A DNA stretch of 33,007 nucleotides from Candidatus Cryptobacteroides sp. (GCA_029257745.1 JARIAS010000027.1:1-33007), one strand, 5' to 3'. Counted from the stretch's first letter, positions 23,052-32,601 are shown. Numbers and translations: made by a program. The notes: generated by a model not told the origin, from the sequence alone.

Positions 23052-25361
23052 ATGGCAAGTAACTTAGTGATAGTAGAGTCACCGGCAAAAGCAGGTACAA
23101 TTCAAAAATTTTTAGGAGACGACTACATTGTAAAACCTAGTTTTGGACATATAAGAGATCTTCAAAATAAAAAAATAAGCATAGATATTGAAAATAACTT
23201 TGAGCCTGAATACGAAATTCCAAAAGATAAGGTAAAAATAATCACTGAGTTAAAAAAACTTGCAAAACAAGCTGATACAGTATGGTTAGCATCCGATGAA
23301 GACCGTGAAGGTGAAGCTATCTCTTGGCATCTTATAGAAGCACTTAATCTAGATAAAAGTAAGATAAAACGTATTGTCTTCCACGAAATTACTAAAAGTG
23401 CAATATTAAAAGCCATAGAAAACCCTCGCCCAATCGACATGAACCTTGTCAATGCTCAACAAGCCCGTCGAATATTAGACAGACTAGTAGGATTTGAATT
23501 ATCGCCAATATTATGGAGAAAAATACAGCCTAAACTTTCTGCGGGTCGTGTACAAAGTGTTGCTCTAAGATTAATTGTTGATAAGGAAAGAGAAATACTT
23601 CATTTTGAAAGAAGCCCCTACTATTACGTAAGTGCCAAATTCTTGCCATCCAATAATAAGACTGAAGTTAAAGCTATATTGGATAAAAAATTCAATACCA
23701 TTGAAGAAGCTGAAGAATTCCTTAAAGACTGTTCCAATGCGGATTTCAGCATTACTGATCTAGAATCTAAAGAAGGAAAAAGGACAGCAACTGCCCCATT
23801 TACGACATCAACATTACAGCAGGAAGCAGCTCGCAAATTACGTTTCCCTGTAAGTTTAACAATGAGAGTCGCTCAACAGCTTTATGAGAAGGGACTTATT
23901 ACATATATGAGAACAGACTCAACAAATCTTTCTTCATTAGCAATAAACACTTCTAAAAAATTTATTATTGAAAATTTCGGTGAAGAATATTCTAAAACCA
24001 GACAATTTCAAACAAAGTCAAAAGGTGCCCAAGAAGCCCATGAAGCTATAAGGCCTACCTATATAGAAAATACTAAAATAGAGGGAAGCGAGCAAGAGAA
24101 AAAGCTTTACGAACTTATATGGAAACGCACTGTAGCCTCTCAAATGGCTGATGCAAAGATACTTAAAACCACAGTCAAGCTATCCAATAATTATAGAAGT
24201 GAAAAATTCATAATTCAAGCAAATCAGGTACTATTTGATGGATTCCTGAAGCTATATATAGAGAGCAATGAGGATAGTATAGATGAAGAAGAAGTATTAT
24301 TGCCAGAGCTACACATCGGCGAAGGTATGAAGATGCTAGAAATAAATGCAGACTGTAAATTTACCTCACCTGGAGCTAGATATTCAGAAGCTTCCCTTGT
24401 AAAAAAATTAGAAGAGCTAGGTATTGGACGTCCATCTACTTACGCTCCGACTATCAGCACGCTTACAACAGGAAGAGGCTATGTTATAAAAGGTGATAAA
24501 GAAGGAACTAAGGTAAAAACTAGCAGTTTACAACTTAAAGACAATAAAATCAGCAAAATAGATAGAACAGAATATATCGGTAGTGAAAAATCCAAACTTT
24601 TCCCGGAAGAAATAGGTATTATAGTTACGGACTATTTAGTTAAAAATTTTGAGACAGTACTTAACTACGATTTTACCGCAAATGTAGAGCAAGATTTTGA
24701 TAAAATAGCTGAAGGCAATAGCATATGGCAAGATGTTATATCTTCTTTTTATCAGCCATTCCACAATAAGGTAGATGAAGCCTTAAACGATAAGCACTAC
24801 AACAATGTAAGTAGAGAACTTGGCATTGACCCTGTAAGTGGGGAAAATATTGTAGCTAAATTTGGACAATACGGTCCATATATCCAAAAAGGTGAAGGCG
24901 AAAAAAGACAATTTGCTAAGCTAATGCCAGGACAACTTATTGAGAGTATAAGCCTTGAAGAAGCATTAAAACTATTCTCTCTTCCAAGAAGTATTGGCAG
25001 CCTTGACGGAATAGAAGTCATAGCTACAAAAGGACGCTTTGGCCCATATTTAAAATACGGAGACAAAAATATATCGCTACCAAAAGGTGCTGATCCTTTA
25101 AGTATAAGTCTTGAAGACTGCAAGTCTATTATAGAAAATAGTAACAAGACTAGCAATGAGCCTATAAAAGTATTTCAAGACAGTGATATCCAAATTATTA
25201 ATGGACGTTATGGCCCTTATATTAAACACGCAGGTGCTAATTATAAGTTGGATAAGAATATCAATATAGATGATCTAAGTGAGGAAAAATGTAAAGAGAT
25301 TATTGATAACTCGCAACCAAGTAAGAGTAGATATAAAAAGAAAAGCAAAAAAGAGGCTTAA
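23052..25361 (+). CDS. topA: DNA topoisomerase I (type IA)
   Basis: Relaxes negative supercoils through a transient 5'-phosphotyrosine. The 769-aa protein has an N-terminal Toprim domain with VESPAKAGTIQKF and the acidic SDEDREGEAISWH (81-93), RRILDRLVGFELSPILWRK, SAGRVQSVALRL, and the catalytic tyrosine Y285 in GLITYMRTDS, then ARYSEASLVKKLEELGIGRPSTY. After about residue 590 it carries GRFGPYLKYG-type C-terminal repeats (GQYGPYIQ, GRFGPYLKYG, GRYGPYIK) rather than cysteine zinc ribbons, and ends in a lysine-rich tail, as is common in this phylum. Single gene, divergent from PBP1a. Confidence 0.97.
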   Translation: MASNLVIVESPAKAGTIQKFLGDDYIVKPSFGHIRDLQNKKISIDIENNFEPEYEIPKDKVKIITELKKLAKQADTVWLASDEDREGEAISWHLIEALNLDKSKIKRIVFHEITKSAILKAIENPRPIDMNLVNAQQARRILDRLVGFELSPILWRKIQPKLSAGRVQSVALRLIVDKEREILHFERSPYYYVSAKFLPSNNKTEVKAILDKKFNTIEEAEEFLKDCSNADFSITDLESKEGKRTATAPFTTSTLQQEAARKLRFPVSLTMRVAQQLYEKGLITYMRTDSTNLSSLAINTSKKFIIENFGEEYSKTRQFQTKSKGAQEAHEAIRPTYIENTKIEGSEQEKKLYELIWKRTVASQMADAKILKTTVKLSNNYRSEKFIIQANQVLFDGFLKLYIESNEDSIDEEEVLLPELHIGEGMKMLEINADCKFTSPGARYSEASLVKKLEELGIGRPSTYAPTISTLTTGRGYVIKGDKEGTKVKTSSLQLKDNKISKIDRTEYIGSEKSKLFPEEIGIIVTDYLVKNFETVLNYDFTANVEQDFDKIAEGNSIWQDVISSFYQPFHNKVDEALNDKHYNNVSRELGIDPVSGENIVAKFGQYGPYIQKGEGEKRQFAKLMPGQLIESISLEEALKLFSLPRSIGSLDGIEVIATKGRFGPYLKYGDKNISLPKGADPLSISLEDCKSIIENSNKTSNEPIKVFQDSDIQIINGRYGPYIKHAGANYKLDKNINIDDLSEEKCKEIIDNSQPSKSRYKKKSKKEA

Positions 25362-25417
25362 TAATTATAATTTAAAATAAAAAAGTCTATCTACCTTACA
25401 AATTAATATATTTATAC

Positions 25418-25425
25418 TATATTTG
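25418..25425 (+). promoter_or_regulatory. Candidate -7 box for the Lrp/AsnC gene
   Basis: TATATTTG, exact TAnnTTTG, 34 bp before ATG 25460, so the leader would be about 28 nt. Confidence 0.45.
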
Positions 25426-25459
25426 CAATAATAATAAACTTATTTGAAGCAGATATATT

Positions 25460-25960
25460 ATGAATTATCATATTGACGAAACGGATCAAAAGATATTAGC
25501 CTTTCTTGTTAAAAATGCAAGAATGCCTTTTCTAGAAATTGCCCGTGAATGTGGTGTTTCTGGTGCGGCTATTCATCAAAGAGTTAAGAGACTTGAAGCC
25601 AAAGGCATAATAACAGGTTCAAGACTACTGGTTAAGCCACAAGCATTAGGGCTAAATATATGTGCATTTATAAGTATATCTCTATCAGAGTCCAATAAAT
25701 ATAACCTAGTTGTATCAGCACTCAAGAAAATACCTGAAGTAGTTGAATGTCATTTTGTTACAGGCAAGTATGCTATGCTGGTCAAAATATACTGCTTGGA
25801 TAATGATCACTTAATGCAAGTACTATTAAATACAATACAGAAAATACCTTATATTCAAGCAACTGAGACTATGATAGCCTTAGATGAAGGTATTGACAGA
25901 CAGGTATGGGTAAAAGACTTTAAAAGCACAACCTTTGAAAAAGATATAGAAAAGGATTAA
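25460..25960 (+). CDS. Lrp/AsnC family transcriptional regulator
   Basis: Feast/famine-type DNA-binding regulator. The 166-aa chain begins with a winged-helix domain, HIDETDQKILAFLVKNARM then FLEIARECGVSGAAIHQRVKRLEAKGII, followed by a RAM ligand-binding domain (about 65-150) with the LGLNICAFISISL strand, VVECHFVTGKYAMLVKIYC and IPYIQATETMIAL. Family members bind amino acids and regulate amino-acid metabolism; the effector here cannot be read. It has its own -7 box and ends 1 bp from the convergent ispD stop, so it appears monocistronic and lies next to no obvious amino-acid gene. Confidence 0.93.
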   Translation: MNYHIDETDQKILAFLVKNARMPFLEIARECGVSGAAIHQRVKRLEAKGIITGSRLLVKPQALGLNICAFISISLSESNKYNLVVSALKKIPEVVECHFVTGKYAMLVKIYCLDNDHLMQVLLNTIQKIPYIQATETMIALDEGIDRQVWVKDFKSTTFEKDIEKD

Positions 25961-25961
25961 G

Positions 25962-26675
25962 CTATTCATCTTTCAAACCCCCTCTTAATAAAATAGAGGC
26001 AAGACTTAAATCTTCTTGCCTTGTTATTTTTATATTTGTTCTTTCTCCTGTACAATAATTAATCTTTTCCCCTATATAAGACAAGACAGAGGAGTCGTCT
26101 GTAAAACTCTCAATATATGGACTTTTATATGCTTTTTTAAGACTCTGGGACATAAAAACCTGAGGTGTCTGAACTGCGAAAAGTTTATTTCTATCCACTT
26201 CCTCTGACAATAAAGAATAATTATCATCACCTTTATACTCTAGCATTTTCAGAGTGTCTACTATATGTAATACAGGAATTAGATTTTGCAGATTTTCCTC
26301 CTCTACCCTTGAGAACATATCCCTTATTAATCTTTTTGACACTAATGGTCTTACACCATCATGTACTGCCACAATGGCATCATCTGGTACAACTTGCAGA
26401 GCATTCTGCACAGAATGAAACCTGGTCAAACCACCTGACACAAGACGCTGCCTAATCTGTATATTATGTTTTTCTAGCAAGTCTTTCCACATCTGCATAT
26501 ATTCTTGATTCATAACTATCACTAAATTCAAATCAGGTATTGCTTCCTTAAATTTAACAATAGTCCTAATCAATATTGGAACAGCATCTAAATCTAAAAA
26601 CTGCTTAGGAATATTGGATGACATTCTGCGTCCACTACCTGCTGCTACAATAATAGCATATTTATCTAAAGACAT
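25962..26675 (-). CDS. ispD: 2-C-methyl-D-erythritol 4-phosphate cytidylyltransferase
   Basis: Third step of the MEP isoprenoid pathway, MEP plus CTP to CDP-ME. The 237-aa protein shows the nucleotide-binding IIVAAGSGRRMSSNIPKQF at the N-terminus, VAVHDGVRPLVSKRLI, the VQTPQVF segment and FTDDSSVL near the C-terminus, all family landmarks. ATG 26675 (MSLDKYAI) is chosen over an in-frame codon at 26723, which would add a 16-residue extension reaching into the promoter region. It is divergent from mreB over 87 bp and convergent with the Lrp/AsnC gene, 1 bp apart. Confidence 0.95.
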   Translation of the reverse strand: MSLDKYAIIVAAGSGRRMSSNIPKQFLDLDAVPILIRTIVKFKEAIPDLNLVIVMNQEYMQMWKDLLEKHNIQIRQRLVSGGLTRFHSVQNALQVVPDDAIVAVHDGVRPLVSKRLIRDMFSRVEEENLQNLIPVLHIVDTLKMLEYKGDDNYSLLSEEVDRNKLFAVQTPQVFMSQSLKKAYKSPYIESFTDDSSVLSYIGEKINYCTGERTNIKITRQEDLSLASILLRGGLKDE

Positions 26676-26698
26676 AATTATAATATTAGTAATCACCA

Positions 26699-26706
26699 CA
26701 AATCTA
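26699..26706 (-). promoter_or_regulatory. Candidate -7 box for ispD
   Basis: Minus strand TAGATTTG fits TAnnTTTG, 23 bp before ATG 26675. Confidence 0.45.
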
Positions 26707-26718
26707 AGTTTTTTTTTG

Positions 26719-26726
26719 TACATTTA
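26719..26726 (+). promoter_or_regulatory. Weak candidate -7 box for the mre operon
   Basis: TACATTTA differs from TAnnTTTG in the last base and lies 36 bp before ATG 26763. It is the best candidate in the 87-bp divergent region for a promoter of mreBCD-pbp2-rodA. Confidence 0.3.
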
Positions 26727-26762
26727 CAGAAAATAAGTTAAACAGATATTCTTTTCACATAT

Positions 26763-27785
26763 ATGGCATTTAATATATTCACACAAGAGCTTGCAATGGA
26801 CCTTGGGACAGCAAATACTGTTATCTTTCACAACGATGAAATAGTCCTTGATGAGCCAAGCATTGTGGCAATAGACAATAATACAGGAAAATGTCTTGCA
26901 CTTGGACAACAAGCCAAACTTATGCACGAGAGGGTAAATCCTGGTATAAAGACCATAAGACCTTTACGAGATGGAGTTATTGCAGATTTCAAGGCTGCAG
27001 AGATAATGATTAAAGGTTTTATTAAACAGGTAAATAGTAAAAAACGTCATATCTTTTCACCCAATATAAGAATAGTCATTGGCATACCTTCAGGAAGTAC
27101 AGAAGTAGAGATCAGGGCCGTAAGAGATTCAACAGAACACGCTGGCGGTAAAGATGTTTACTTGATTTTTGAGCCAATGGCTGCAGCCTTAGGTATAGGA
27201 TTAAATGTCGAAGAGCCTAAAGGTAATATGGTTGTAGATATAGGTGGAGGAACAACTGAAATAGCCGTAATATCTCTTGGAGGTATAGTCGTACAAGAGA
27301 GCATAAGAGTCGGTGGTGATGTCTTCACATCTGACATACAGCAATATCTAAGACAACAACATAATATTAAAGTAGGAGAGACTACTGCTGAGAATATTAA
27401 AATAAAGGTTGGTGCAGTAATTCCAGATCTAGATAATGAACCAGAGTCTATGAAGGTTATAGGTCCTAATTTAATGACTGCACATCCTGTTGAAACAACT
27501 ATAAGTTACAAAGAAATTGCTCACTGTATAGACAAATCCATTGCAAAAGTGGAAGCAGCTATCGCTAGGGTTCTAGAACAGACACCATCTGAACTGTATA
27601 CAGATATCTGCGAGGGAGGTATATTCTTATCTGGAGGAGGAGCAATGTTAAGAGGTCTGGATAAAAGACTATGCGAGAAATTCCATATTGATTTTCACGT
27701 TGCGGAAGACCCTCTTCATGCAGTTGCTAGAGGTACATGTATAGCCCTTAAAAATGCTAGTAGATATTCATTCTTAATGAGATAG
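26763..27785 (+). CDS. mreB: Rod shape-determining actin homologue MreB
   Basis: Cytoskeletal ATPase that forms membrane-bound filaments and steers the elongasome. The 340-aa chain has the N-terminal amphipathic FNIFTQEL, phosphate-1 AMDLGTANTVIFHND, the VIGIPSGSTEVEIRAV segment, IFEPMAAALGIGL, phosphate-2 MVVDIGGGTTEIAVISLGG and the adenosine motif LSGGGAMLRGLD. Length matches the family (about 340). It begins a five-gene unit in which stop and start codons touch or lie a few bases apart, so one promoter probably serves all. Confidence 0.97.
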   Translation: MAFNIFTQELAMDLGTANTVIFHNDEIVLDEPSIVAIDNNTGKCLALGQQAKLMHERVNPGIKTIRPLRDGVIADFKAAEIMIKGFIKQVNSKKRHIFSPNIRIVIGIPSGSTEVEIRAVRDSTEHAGGKDVYLIFEPMAAALGIGLNVEEPKGNMVVDIGGGTTEIAVISLGGIVVQESIRVGGDVFTSDIQQYLRQQHNIKVGETTAENIKIKVGAVIPDLDNEPESMKVIGPNLMTAHPVETTISYKEIAHCIDKSIAKVEAAIARVLEQTPSELYTDICEGGIFLSGGGAMLRGLDKRLCEKFHIDFHVAEDPLHAVARGTCIALKNASRYSFLMR

Positions 27786-28622
27786 ATGAAAAGAGGCAAT
27801 AATTTGCTAAAGTTTATGATAAATGCAGCAGTCTTCATTATTTTGGAGTTTGCTGCACTTCATTTGCTAAGCAATAACAAGTCAATGCAATCCTTTTTTA
27901 TCTCTAAAAAAGCCCATGCTTTTATGGCTAATTTTTGGGGACTTACTCAAAATATATCCTATTATTTTTCACTAAGAGAGGTCAATGATAGTCTTGCTAA
28001 AGATAACTTTATTCTAACACAAAGACTACAAGAATTAGCCAATACGAAGCAACTAACGCATTTACCACAAAGCACTCTTATACAATACTATAAGTCTAAA
28101 TACAATAACTTTTCTACTCTCCCTGCAGAAATCTCTAAAATAAGTCTTAACAAAGAGCATAACTACATAATTATCAATAAGGGACTCAAAGACGGGGTAG
28201 AATTAGAATCTGCAGTATTAAGTTCTAATGGTGTCATTGGTATAATAGAAGCTGTTGGAGAACATTATTCCTATGCCAGTTCTTTTATGAACAAAAATAT
28301 AAGCATAAGTTCCAGACTGAATAAGACTGGAGCGGTAGGTATATTATATTGGGATGGAAAGTCTACAAATAAGGCCATACTTAAAGATATTCCACTACAA
28401 TATCAAATTGAGAAAGGAGATACTGTATACACTAGCGGATACTCATCTATATTTCCAAAAGACATCGCCCTAGGCACTTGCTATGACTACAATATCATAA
28501 ATGGTTCTACTTATGAAGTTAATATTAAGCTATTTATAGATTTTTCATCTATTAGATATGTCTATATCGCTAAAAATAACAGAAAAAAGGAAATAGAAGA
28601 CTTAGAAAACTTATATAAGTAA
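27786..28622 (+). CDS. mreC: Rod shape-determining protein MreC
   Basis: Elongasome protein with one N-terminal membrane helix (about 9-26, KFMINAAVFIILEFAALHLL), a coiled-coil segment (about 55-85), then a periplasmic beta-barrel domain with YIIINKGLKDGVELESAVLS, VIGIIEAVGEHYSYASSFMN and GDTVYTSGYSSIFPKDIALG, the usual MreC core. The 278-aa length is normal. MreC bridges MreB and PBP2. It starts on the base after the mreB stop codon, and its own stop overlaps mreD as TAATG. Confidence 0.95.
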   Translation: MKRGNNLLKFMINAAVFIILEFAALHLLSNNKSMQSFFISKKAHAFMANFWGLTQNISYYFSLREVNDSLAKDNFILTQRLQELANTKQLTHLPQSTLIQYYKSKYNNFSTLPAEISKISLNKEHNYIIINKGLKDGVELESAVLSSNGVIGIIEAVGEHYSYASSFMNKNISISSRLNKTGAVGILYWDGKSTNKAILKDIPLQYQIEKGDTVYTSGYSSIFPKDIALGTCYDYNIINGSTYEVNIKLFIDFSSIRYVYIAKNNRKKEIEDLENLYK

Positions 28623-29122
28623 TGAAAAGAGATTTTTATATTATATATTGCCTTTTAGTTATAGTTCAAATGTTTATTTGTAACTATGTAAATTTTAGTC
28701 CCTATATCCTTATATCTATTTTACCTAGCATAATTTTCTTGCTCCCAACAAAATTCAATAGCGTTATTACAATGCTTATATCTTTTTTTACTGCCCTACT
28801 TATTGATTTCTTTGCAGAAGGGATTATTGGGATTAATGCACTAGCAATTTTACCTGTAGCTTTAGTAAGGATACCCTTATACAAACTAATTTTTGGAGAT
28901 GAGATAGTTGAACGAGGAGAAAGCCTATCAATCAAAAAATATGGTGTGCTAAAAGTTATATTAGCCTTAAGTATAAGCCAGGCAATATTCTTATTTATCT
29001 ATATATGGGCAGATAGTTTCAGTATTAATAGCGTAGCCTTCAATCTTTTACGTTTTGCTATATCACTATTAATCAACATTATAATATCATACCTTATAGC
29101 TGAATTACTTCTAGAAAAATAA
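28622..29122 (+). CDS. mreD: Rod shape-determining membrane protein MreD
   Basis: A 166-aa protein made of about five hydrophobic helices, e.g. FYIIYCLLVIVQMFI, YILISILPSIIFLL, VITMLISFFTALLIDFF, LALSISQAIFLFIYIW and FAISLLINIIISYLIAELL. Sequence conservation of MreD is weak and the call rests on size, topology and position between mreC and pbp2. The LIDFFAEGIIGINALAILPVALVR stretch is MreD-like. TAATG overlap with mreC suggests translational coupling. Confidence 0.88.
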   Translation: MKRDFYIIYCLLVIVQMFICNYVNFSPYILISILPSIIFLLPTKFNSVITMLISFFTALLIDFFAEGIIGINALAILPVALVRIPLYKLIFGDEIVERGESLSIKKYGVLKVILALSISQAIFLFIYIWADSFSINSVAFNLLRFAISLLINIIISYLIAELLLEK

Positions 29123-29127
29123 ATCAG

Positions 29128-30960
29128 ATGACAAATAGGTATCGCAATATCATAATAGGTATCAGTATCGTTGGCCTTATACTAATTGGCAGACTTTTTA
29201 CCATACAAATATTAGAGGACAAATATAAAATAGACGCCTCCAACAACTCTATGGTATACGATATAATCTATCCGACAAGAGGCATTATTTATGACAGGAA
29301 CGATAAAATCCTAGTAGGCAACCAACTATCTTATGATCTAATGGTTAGTCCCAGAACACTTAAACAGTTTGACACTAGCCTATTAGCAAAGACTTTAAAA
29401 GTACCTAAACAATTAATTGTTGATAAAATCAATAACTACCACAAAAACAGAAGAAAGATAGGTTACCGTTCTGTTGTGATGCTTAAGCAATTAAAACCAG
29501 AGATTTATCAGCGTTTTGCAGAAATACAATACAAATTCCAAGGTTTTAAAGGTCAGGCCAGAAGTATAAGGCACTACCCTATTAATGCAGGTGGTAATCT
29601 TCTAGGCTATGTTTCAGAAGTAGATAACAACTATATAAAAAAACAGGGTGGAGAATATAAAGCAGGTGATTATGCCGGTAAGACAGGTATGGAAGCCAGT
29701 ATGGAAAAAGTACTAAGAGGAGAAAAGGGATATCACATATTTCTGAGAAATTCTAAAAACCAGATAGAAGATAAATATGAAGAGGGGAAGCATGACAAGG
29801 AAGCTGTCTCTGGAAGCGACATCAATACAACAATAGACTCTAAGCTACAAGAATATGGACAGAATCTTATGAAAAATAAGGTTGGTAGTCTGATAGCAAT
29901 TGAACCTGGCAGTGGAGAAATTCTTGCAATGGTCTCAAGCCCTAGTCTAGATGTTAGCATCTTGTCAGATATAGGTAAACATTATAATGAGATTGCTAAA
30001 AATCCTCATAAACCAATGTTTAACAGAGCTGTTCAAGCACCCTATCCTCCAGGTTCTATATTTAAGCTAGTCAATGGTTTAATTGGATTACAAGAAGGCG
30101 TATTAAAAGAAAATTATAGCTACCCTTGCTATCAAGGCTATCACTATGGCAATAGAAAATTAGGCTGCCACGTCCACAAAAGTCCTATAATGCTTGAAGA
30201 AGCTATAATGATGTCCTGCAATGCCTATTTTTGCTATGTCTTCAAAAATTTATTAGAAAACAAGAAATATTCTAATACAGATGAAGCCTTTAATAAGTGG
30301 AGAGAATATGTCGAAAGCTTTGGATTTGGGAACAAACTTGGCAGTGATGTCCCATATGAATTAAGTGGAACTATCCCAACATCAAGCTATTATGACAAAA
30401 TATATGGAAAAAATGCTTGGAAATACTCTAATATCATCTCCCTTTCAATTGGACAAGGTGAGATAGGAGTTACTCCCTTACAAATTGCAAATCTTGCAGC
30501 CATTGTCGCTAATAAAGGCTTCTACTATATCCCTCATATTATAAAAGACTCTAAATCATATAAGATTGATAAAAAATTTAAAGAGAAACATTTTACAATG
30601 GTTGATAGCATATATTATAACAGTATTGTAAAAGGTATGTGGAAAGCTGTTAATAGTGGATTTGGCTCTGGAGGGACTGCATCCATTGCTGCCGTATCTG
30701 GCTTGGACATATGCGGCAAAACAGGTACTGCACAAAATCCTAGAGGTGAAGATAACTCTGTATTCCTGTGCTTTGCCCCTAAGGATAAACCTAAAATTGC
30801 AGTAATAGCTTATATAGAAAATGGTGGATTTGGAGCAACTTGGGCTGCACCGATTGCGTCTCTTATGATAGAAAAATATTTAAAATCTGAGGTAGAAAGA
30901 AAGGAACTAGAAGAACGTATTATGAATGCAAGTCTTATGAATAAGGTGAAAACAGACTAA
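29128..30960 (+). CDS. mrdA: Penicillin-binding protein 2
   Basis: Monofunctional class B transpeptidase of the elongasome, partner of the RodA glycosyltransferase. The 610-aa chain has a membrane helix (8-26), a pedestal domain with PTRGIIYDRNDKILVGN (49-65), and a transpeptidase domain with S310-x-x-K313 in YPPGSIFK, SCN at 363-365 and KTG at 531-533 (CGKTGTAQNP). All active-site motifs are intact. It lies 5 bp after mreD and 3 bp before rodA. Called pbpA in some annotations. Confidence 0.95.
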   Translation: MTNRYRNIIIGISIVGLILIGRLFTIQILEDKYKIDASNNSMVYDIIYPTRGIIYDRNDKILVGNQLSYDLMVSPRTLKQFDTSLLAKTLKVPKQLIVDKINNYHKNRRKIGYRSVVMLKQLKPEIYQRFAEIQYKFQGFKGQARSIRHYPINAGGNLLGYVSEVDNNYIKKQGGEYKAGDYAGKTGMEASMEKVLRGEKGYHIFLRNSKNQIEDKYEEGKHDKEAVSGSDINTTIDSKLQEYGQNLMKNKVGSLIAIEPGSGEILAMVSSPSLDVSILSDIGKHYNEIAKNPHKPMFNRAVQAPYPPGSIFKLVNGLIGLQEGVLKENYSYPCYQGYHYGNRKLGCHVHKSPIMLEEAIMMSCNAYFCYVFKNLLENKKYSNTDEAFNKWREYVESFGFGNKLGSDVPYELSGTIPTSSYYDKIYGKNAWKYSNIISLSIGQGEIGVTPLQIANLAAIVANKGFYYIPHIIKDSKSYKIDKKFKEKHFTMVDSIYYNSIVKGMWKAVNSGFGSGGTASIAAVSGLDICGKTGTAQNPRGEDNSVFLCFAPKDKPKIAVIAYIENGGFGATWAAPIASLMIEKYLKSEVERKELEERIMNASLMNKVKTD

Positions 30961-30963
30961 TAT

Positions 30964-32418
30964 ATGCAAACTACTATAAAACATAGAAATAATATATCTA
31001 GCATTGACTGGAAACTAGTTATATTATATTTAATACTCATACTCATAGGTTGGTTCAACATTTACGCCTCTGTTCATTCTTCTGAACCATCTAGTATATT
31101 TGATATTAGCGAACGCTGTGGCAAACAATTTATATGGATAATAACAAGTCTGTTAATAGCGTCTAGTATTTTATTTATCATACCTGCACAGCTCTGGGAA
31201 GGCATATCTATACCTATGTATATTCTGAGCTGTATTGCTCTAGTAGCAGTTATATTCTTTGGTGTGGAAGTAAAGGGCTCACGCTCATGGTTCCAGATTG
31301 CACAGATTAAGATTCAACCTGCTGAAATATCAAAAATTGCAAGTTCTCTTGCGATATCATATATTTTAAGTAAAGATTGGTTTAAAATAAGCAAGGTAAA
31401 AGACTTTATCACTATTAGTCTAATTATATTAGTGCCTATGTTTATTATTATTGCTGAGAAAGAGACGGGTTCAGCCCTTGTCTACACAGGTTTTGCTTTG
31501 GTTCTTTATAGAGAAGGATTATCGGGCTGGTTTCTTGTTGCCATTGGTACTGCTATTCTACTTTTTGTTCTCACACTTACGGCAAACAGCTATATTGCTA
31601 TTCTTAGTTTAATTATCATTATAGCTTTCATAAACATACTACAAAACAATAAAATACTTAGAAATACTACTATACTATTATTATTTAGTATAACTATGTT
31701 CTTTGTACCTCAAATACTCAATAAGGCTGCAGAGTATATGGAGTTCTTTAAATCAATAAAGGCCTTATATGTCTTATTCGGAATATGTTTAAGCACTACT
31801 CCTTATTTCTTAGTTAAGGCCTTCAGAAAAGGTAATATATCATACTATTTATCCACAATATGCCTTATTGCAGGAATTACTTTATCGCTCAGTACTGAGT
31901 TTATTTTTAATTCTGTGCTTAAAGAACATCAACGCAAACGTATAGAGCTAATACTAGGTATGACTGAAGATCCCTCTGGTGTTGGATACAATGTCAATCA
32001 ATCTATGATTGCTATTGGTTCTGGCGGTCTTAGTGGAAAAGGATTTTTGAATGGGACTCAGACTACTTATGGCTTTGTCCCTGAACAAAGTACTGATTTC
32101 ATATTCTGCACTATTGGTGAGGAATGGGGCTTTATTGGTTCTAGTTTTGTTATTATTCTGTACATATTATTGATGCTTAGAATCTTATATGACGCAGAAA
32201 AGAGTAGAGGCAGTTTTACACGTATATATGGATATTGCGTTGCATCCTGCATTCTCATACACCTATTTATTAATATTGGTATGACTATGGGGATTATGCC
32301 TGTTATTGGTATTCCACTACCTCTAATTAGTTACGGAGGTTCTTCTATTGTCAGTTTCACTGTTCTTATCTTTATATTTATAGCTTTAGATCATCAGGAG
32401 AAGAAGTATTTTAATTGA
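30964..32418 (+). CDS. rodA: RodA, SEDS peptidoglycan glycosyltransferase
   Basis: Polymerises lipid II during cell elongation, working with PBP2. The 484-aa protein is multi-pass, with SEDS hallmarks GSRSWFQIAQIKIQPAEISK, EKETGSALVYTGFALVLYREG, the periplasmic loop ending GVGYNVNQSMIAIGSGGLSGKG, FVPEQSTDFIFCTIGEEWGF and PVIGIPLPLISYGGSS. It is longer than the ~370-aa E. coli protein because of an extra hydrophobic stretch in the middle (about 200-310), the usual form in Bacteroidota. It is last in the mre operon; the hairpin at 32425-32456 begins 6 bp after its stop codon. Confidence 0.96.
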   Translation: MQTTIKHRNNISSIDWKLVILYLILILIGWFNIYASVHSSEPSSIFDISERCGKQFIWIITSLLIASSILFIIPAQLWEGISIPMYILSCIALVAVIFFGVEVKGSRSWFQIAQIKIQPAEISKIASSLAISYILSKDWFKISKVKDFITISLIILVPMFIIIAEKETGSALVYTGFALVLYREGLSGWFLVAIGTAILLFVLTLTANSYIAILSLIIIIAFINILQNNKILRNTTILLLFSITMFFVPQILNKAAEYMEFFKSIKALYVLFGICLSTTPYFLVKAFRKGNISYYLSTICLIAGITLSLSTEFIFNSVLKEHQRKRIELILGMTEDPSGVGYNVNQSMIAIGSGGLSGKGFLNGTQTTYGFVPEQSTDFIFCTIGEEWGFIGSSFVIILYILLMLRILYDAEKSRGSFTRIYGYCVASCILIHLFINIGMTMGIMPVIGIPLPLISYGGSSIVSFTVLIFIFIALDHQEKKYFN

Positions 32419-32424
32419 TATTTC

Positions 32425-32456
32425 TTTATACTTTTCTCTTGATAGAAAAGTATAAA
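32425..32456 (+). repeat. 13-bp-stem hairpin after rodA
   Basis: TTTATACTTTTCT (32425-32437), loop CTTGAT and AGAAAAGTATAAA (32444-32456) form a perfect 13-bp stem 6 bp after the rodA stop. It might end the mre operon transcript, but it is followed by AAGATC, not a T-run. The same hairpin occurs next to the left dyad element. Confidence 0.7.
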
Positions 32457-32464
32457 AAGATCAA

Positions 32465-32601
32465 GACGCTGGGTGAAGATTGGCCGATGAAAAATTTTAC
32501 GCTTCTTTTGCTAAAATTTCCAACTTGCTGACTTTGTCAGCTTCAAACAGGGGAAATTTTTACGCAAAATCTGCTATTTTTCATCTAATCTTCAATGCGT
32601 C
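32465..32601 (-). repeat. Complete 137-bp nested-dyad repeat (right copy)
   Basis: Inverted copy of 236-372 and equal in length. Nested pairs are GACGC 32465-32469 / GCGTC 32597-32601, GAAGATT 32475-32481 / AATCTTC 32587-32593, GATGAAAAAT 32486-32495 / ATTTTTCATC 32576-32585, AAAATTTCC 32513-32521 / GGAAATTTT 32552-32560, and GCTGAC 32527-32532 / GTCAGC 32536-32541 with a TTT loop. Differences from the left copy are few and mostly fall in unpaired positions. Confidence 0.87.

Noticed and set aside
25362..25459. Riboswitch or leader upstream of the Lrp/AsnC gene
   Set aside because: Only AT-rich sequence and a -7 box are seen; the leader would be under 35 nt.
26676..26723. Extended N-terminus of IspD
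   Set aside because: The extra 16 residues run through the -7 box TAGATTTG and the family normally starts just before the IIVAAGSG motif.
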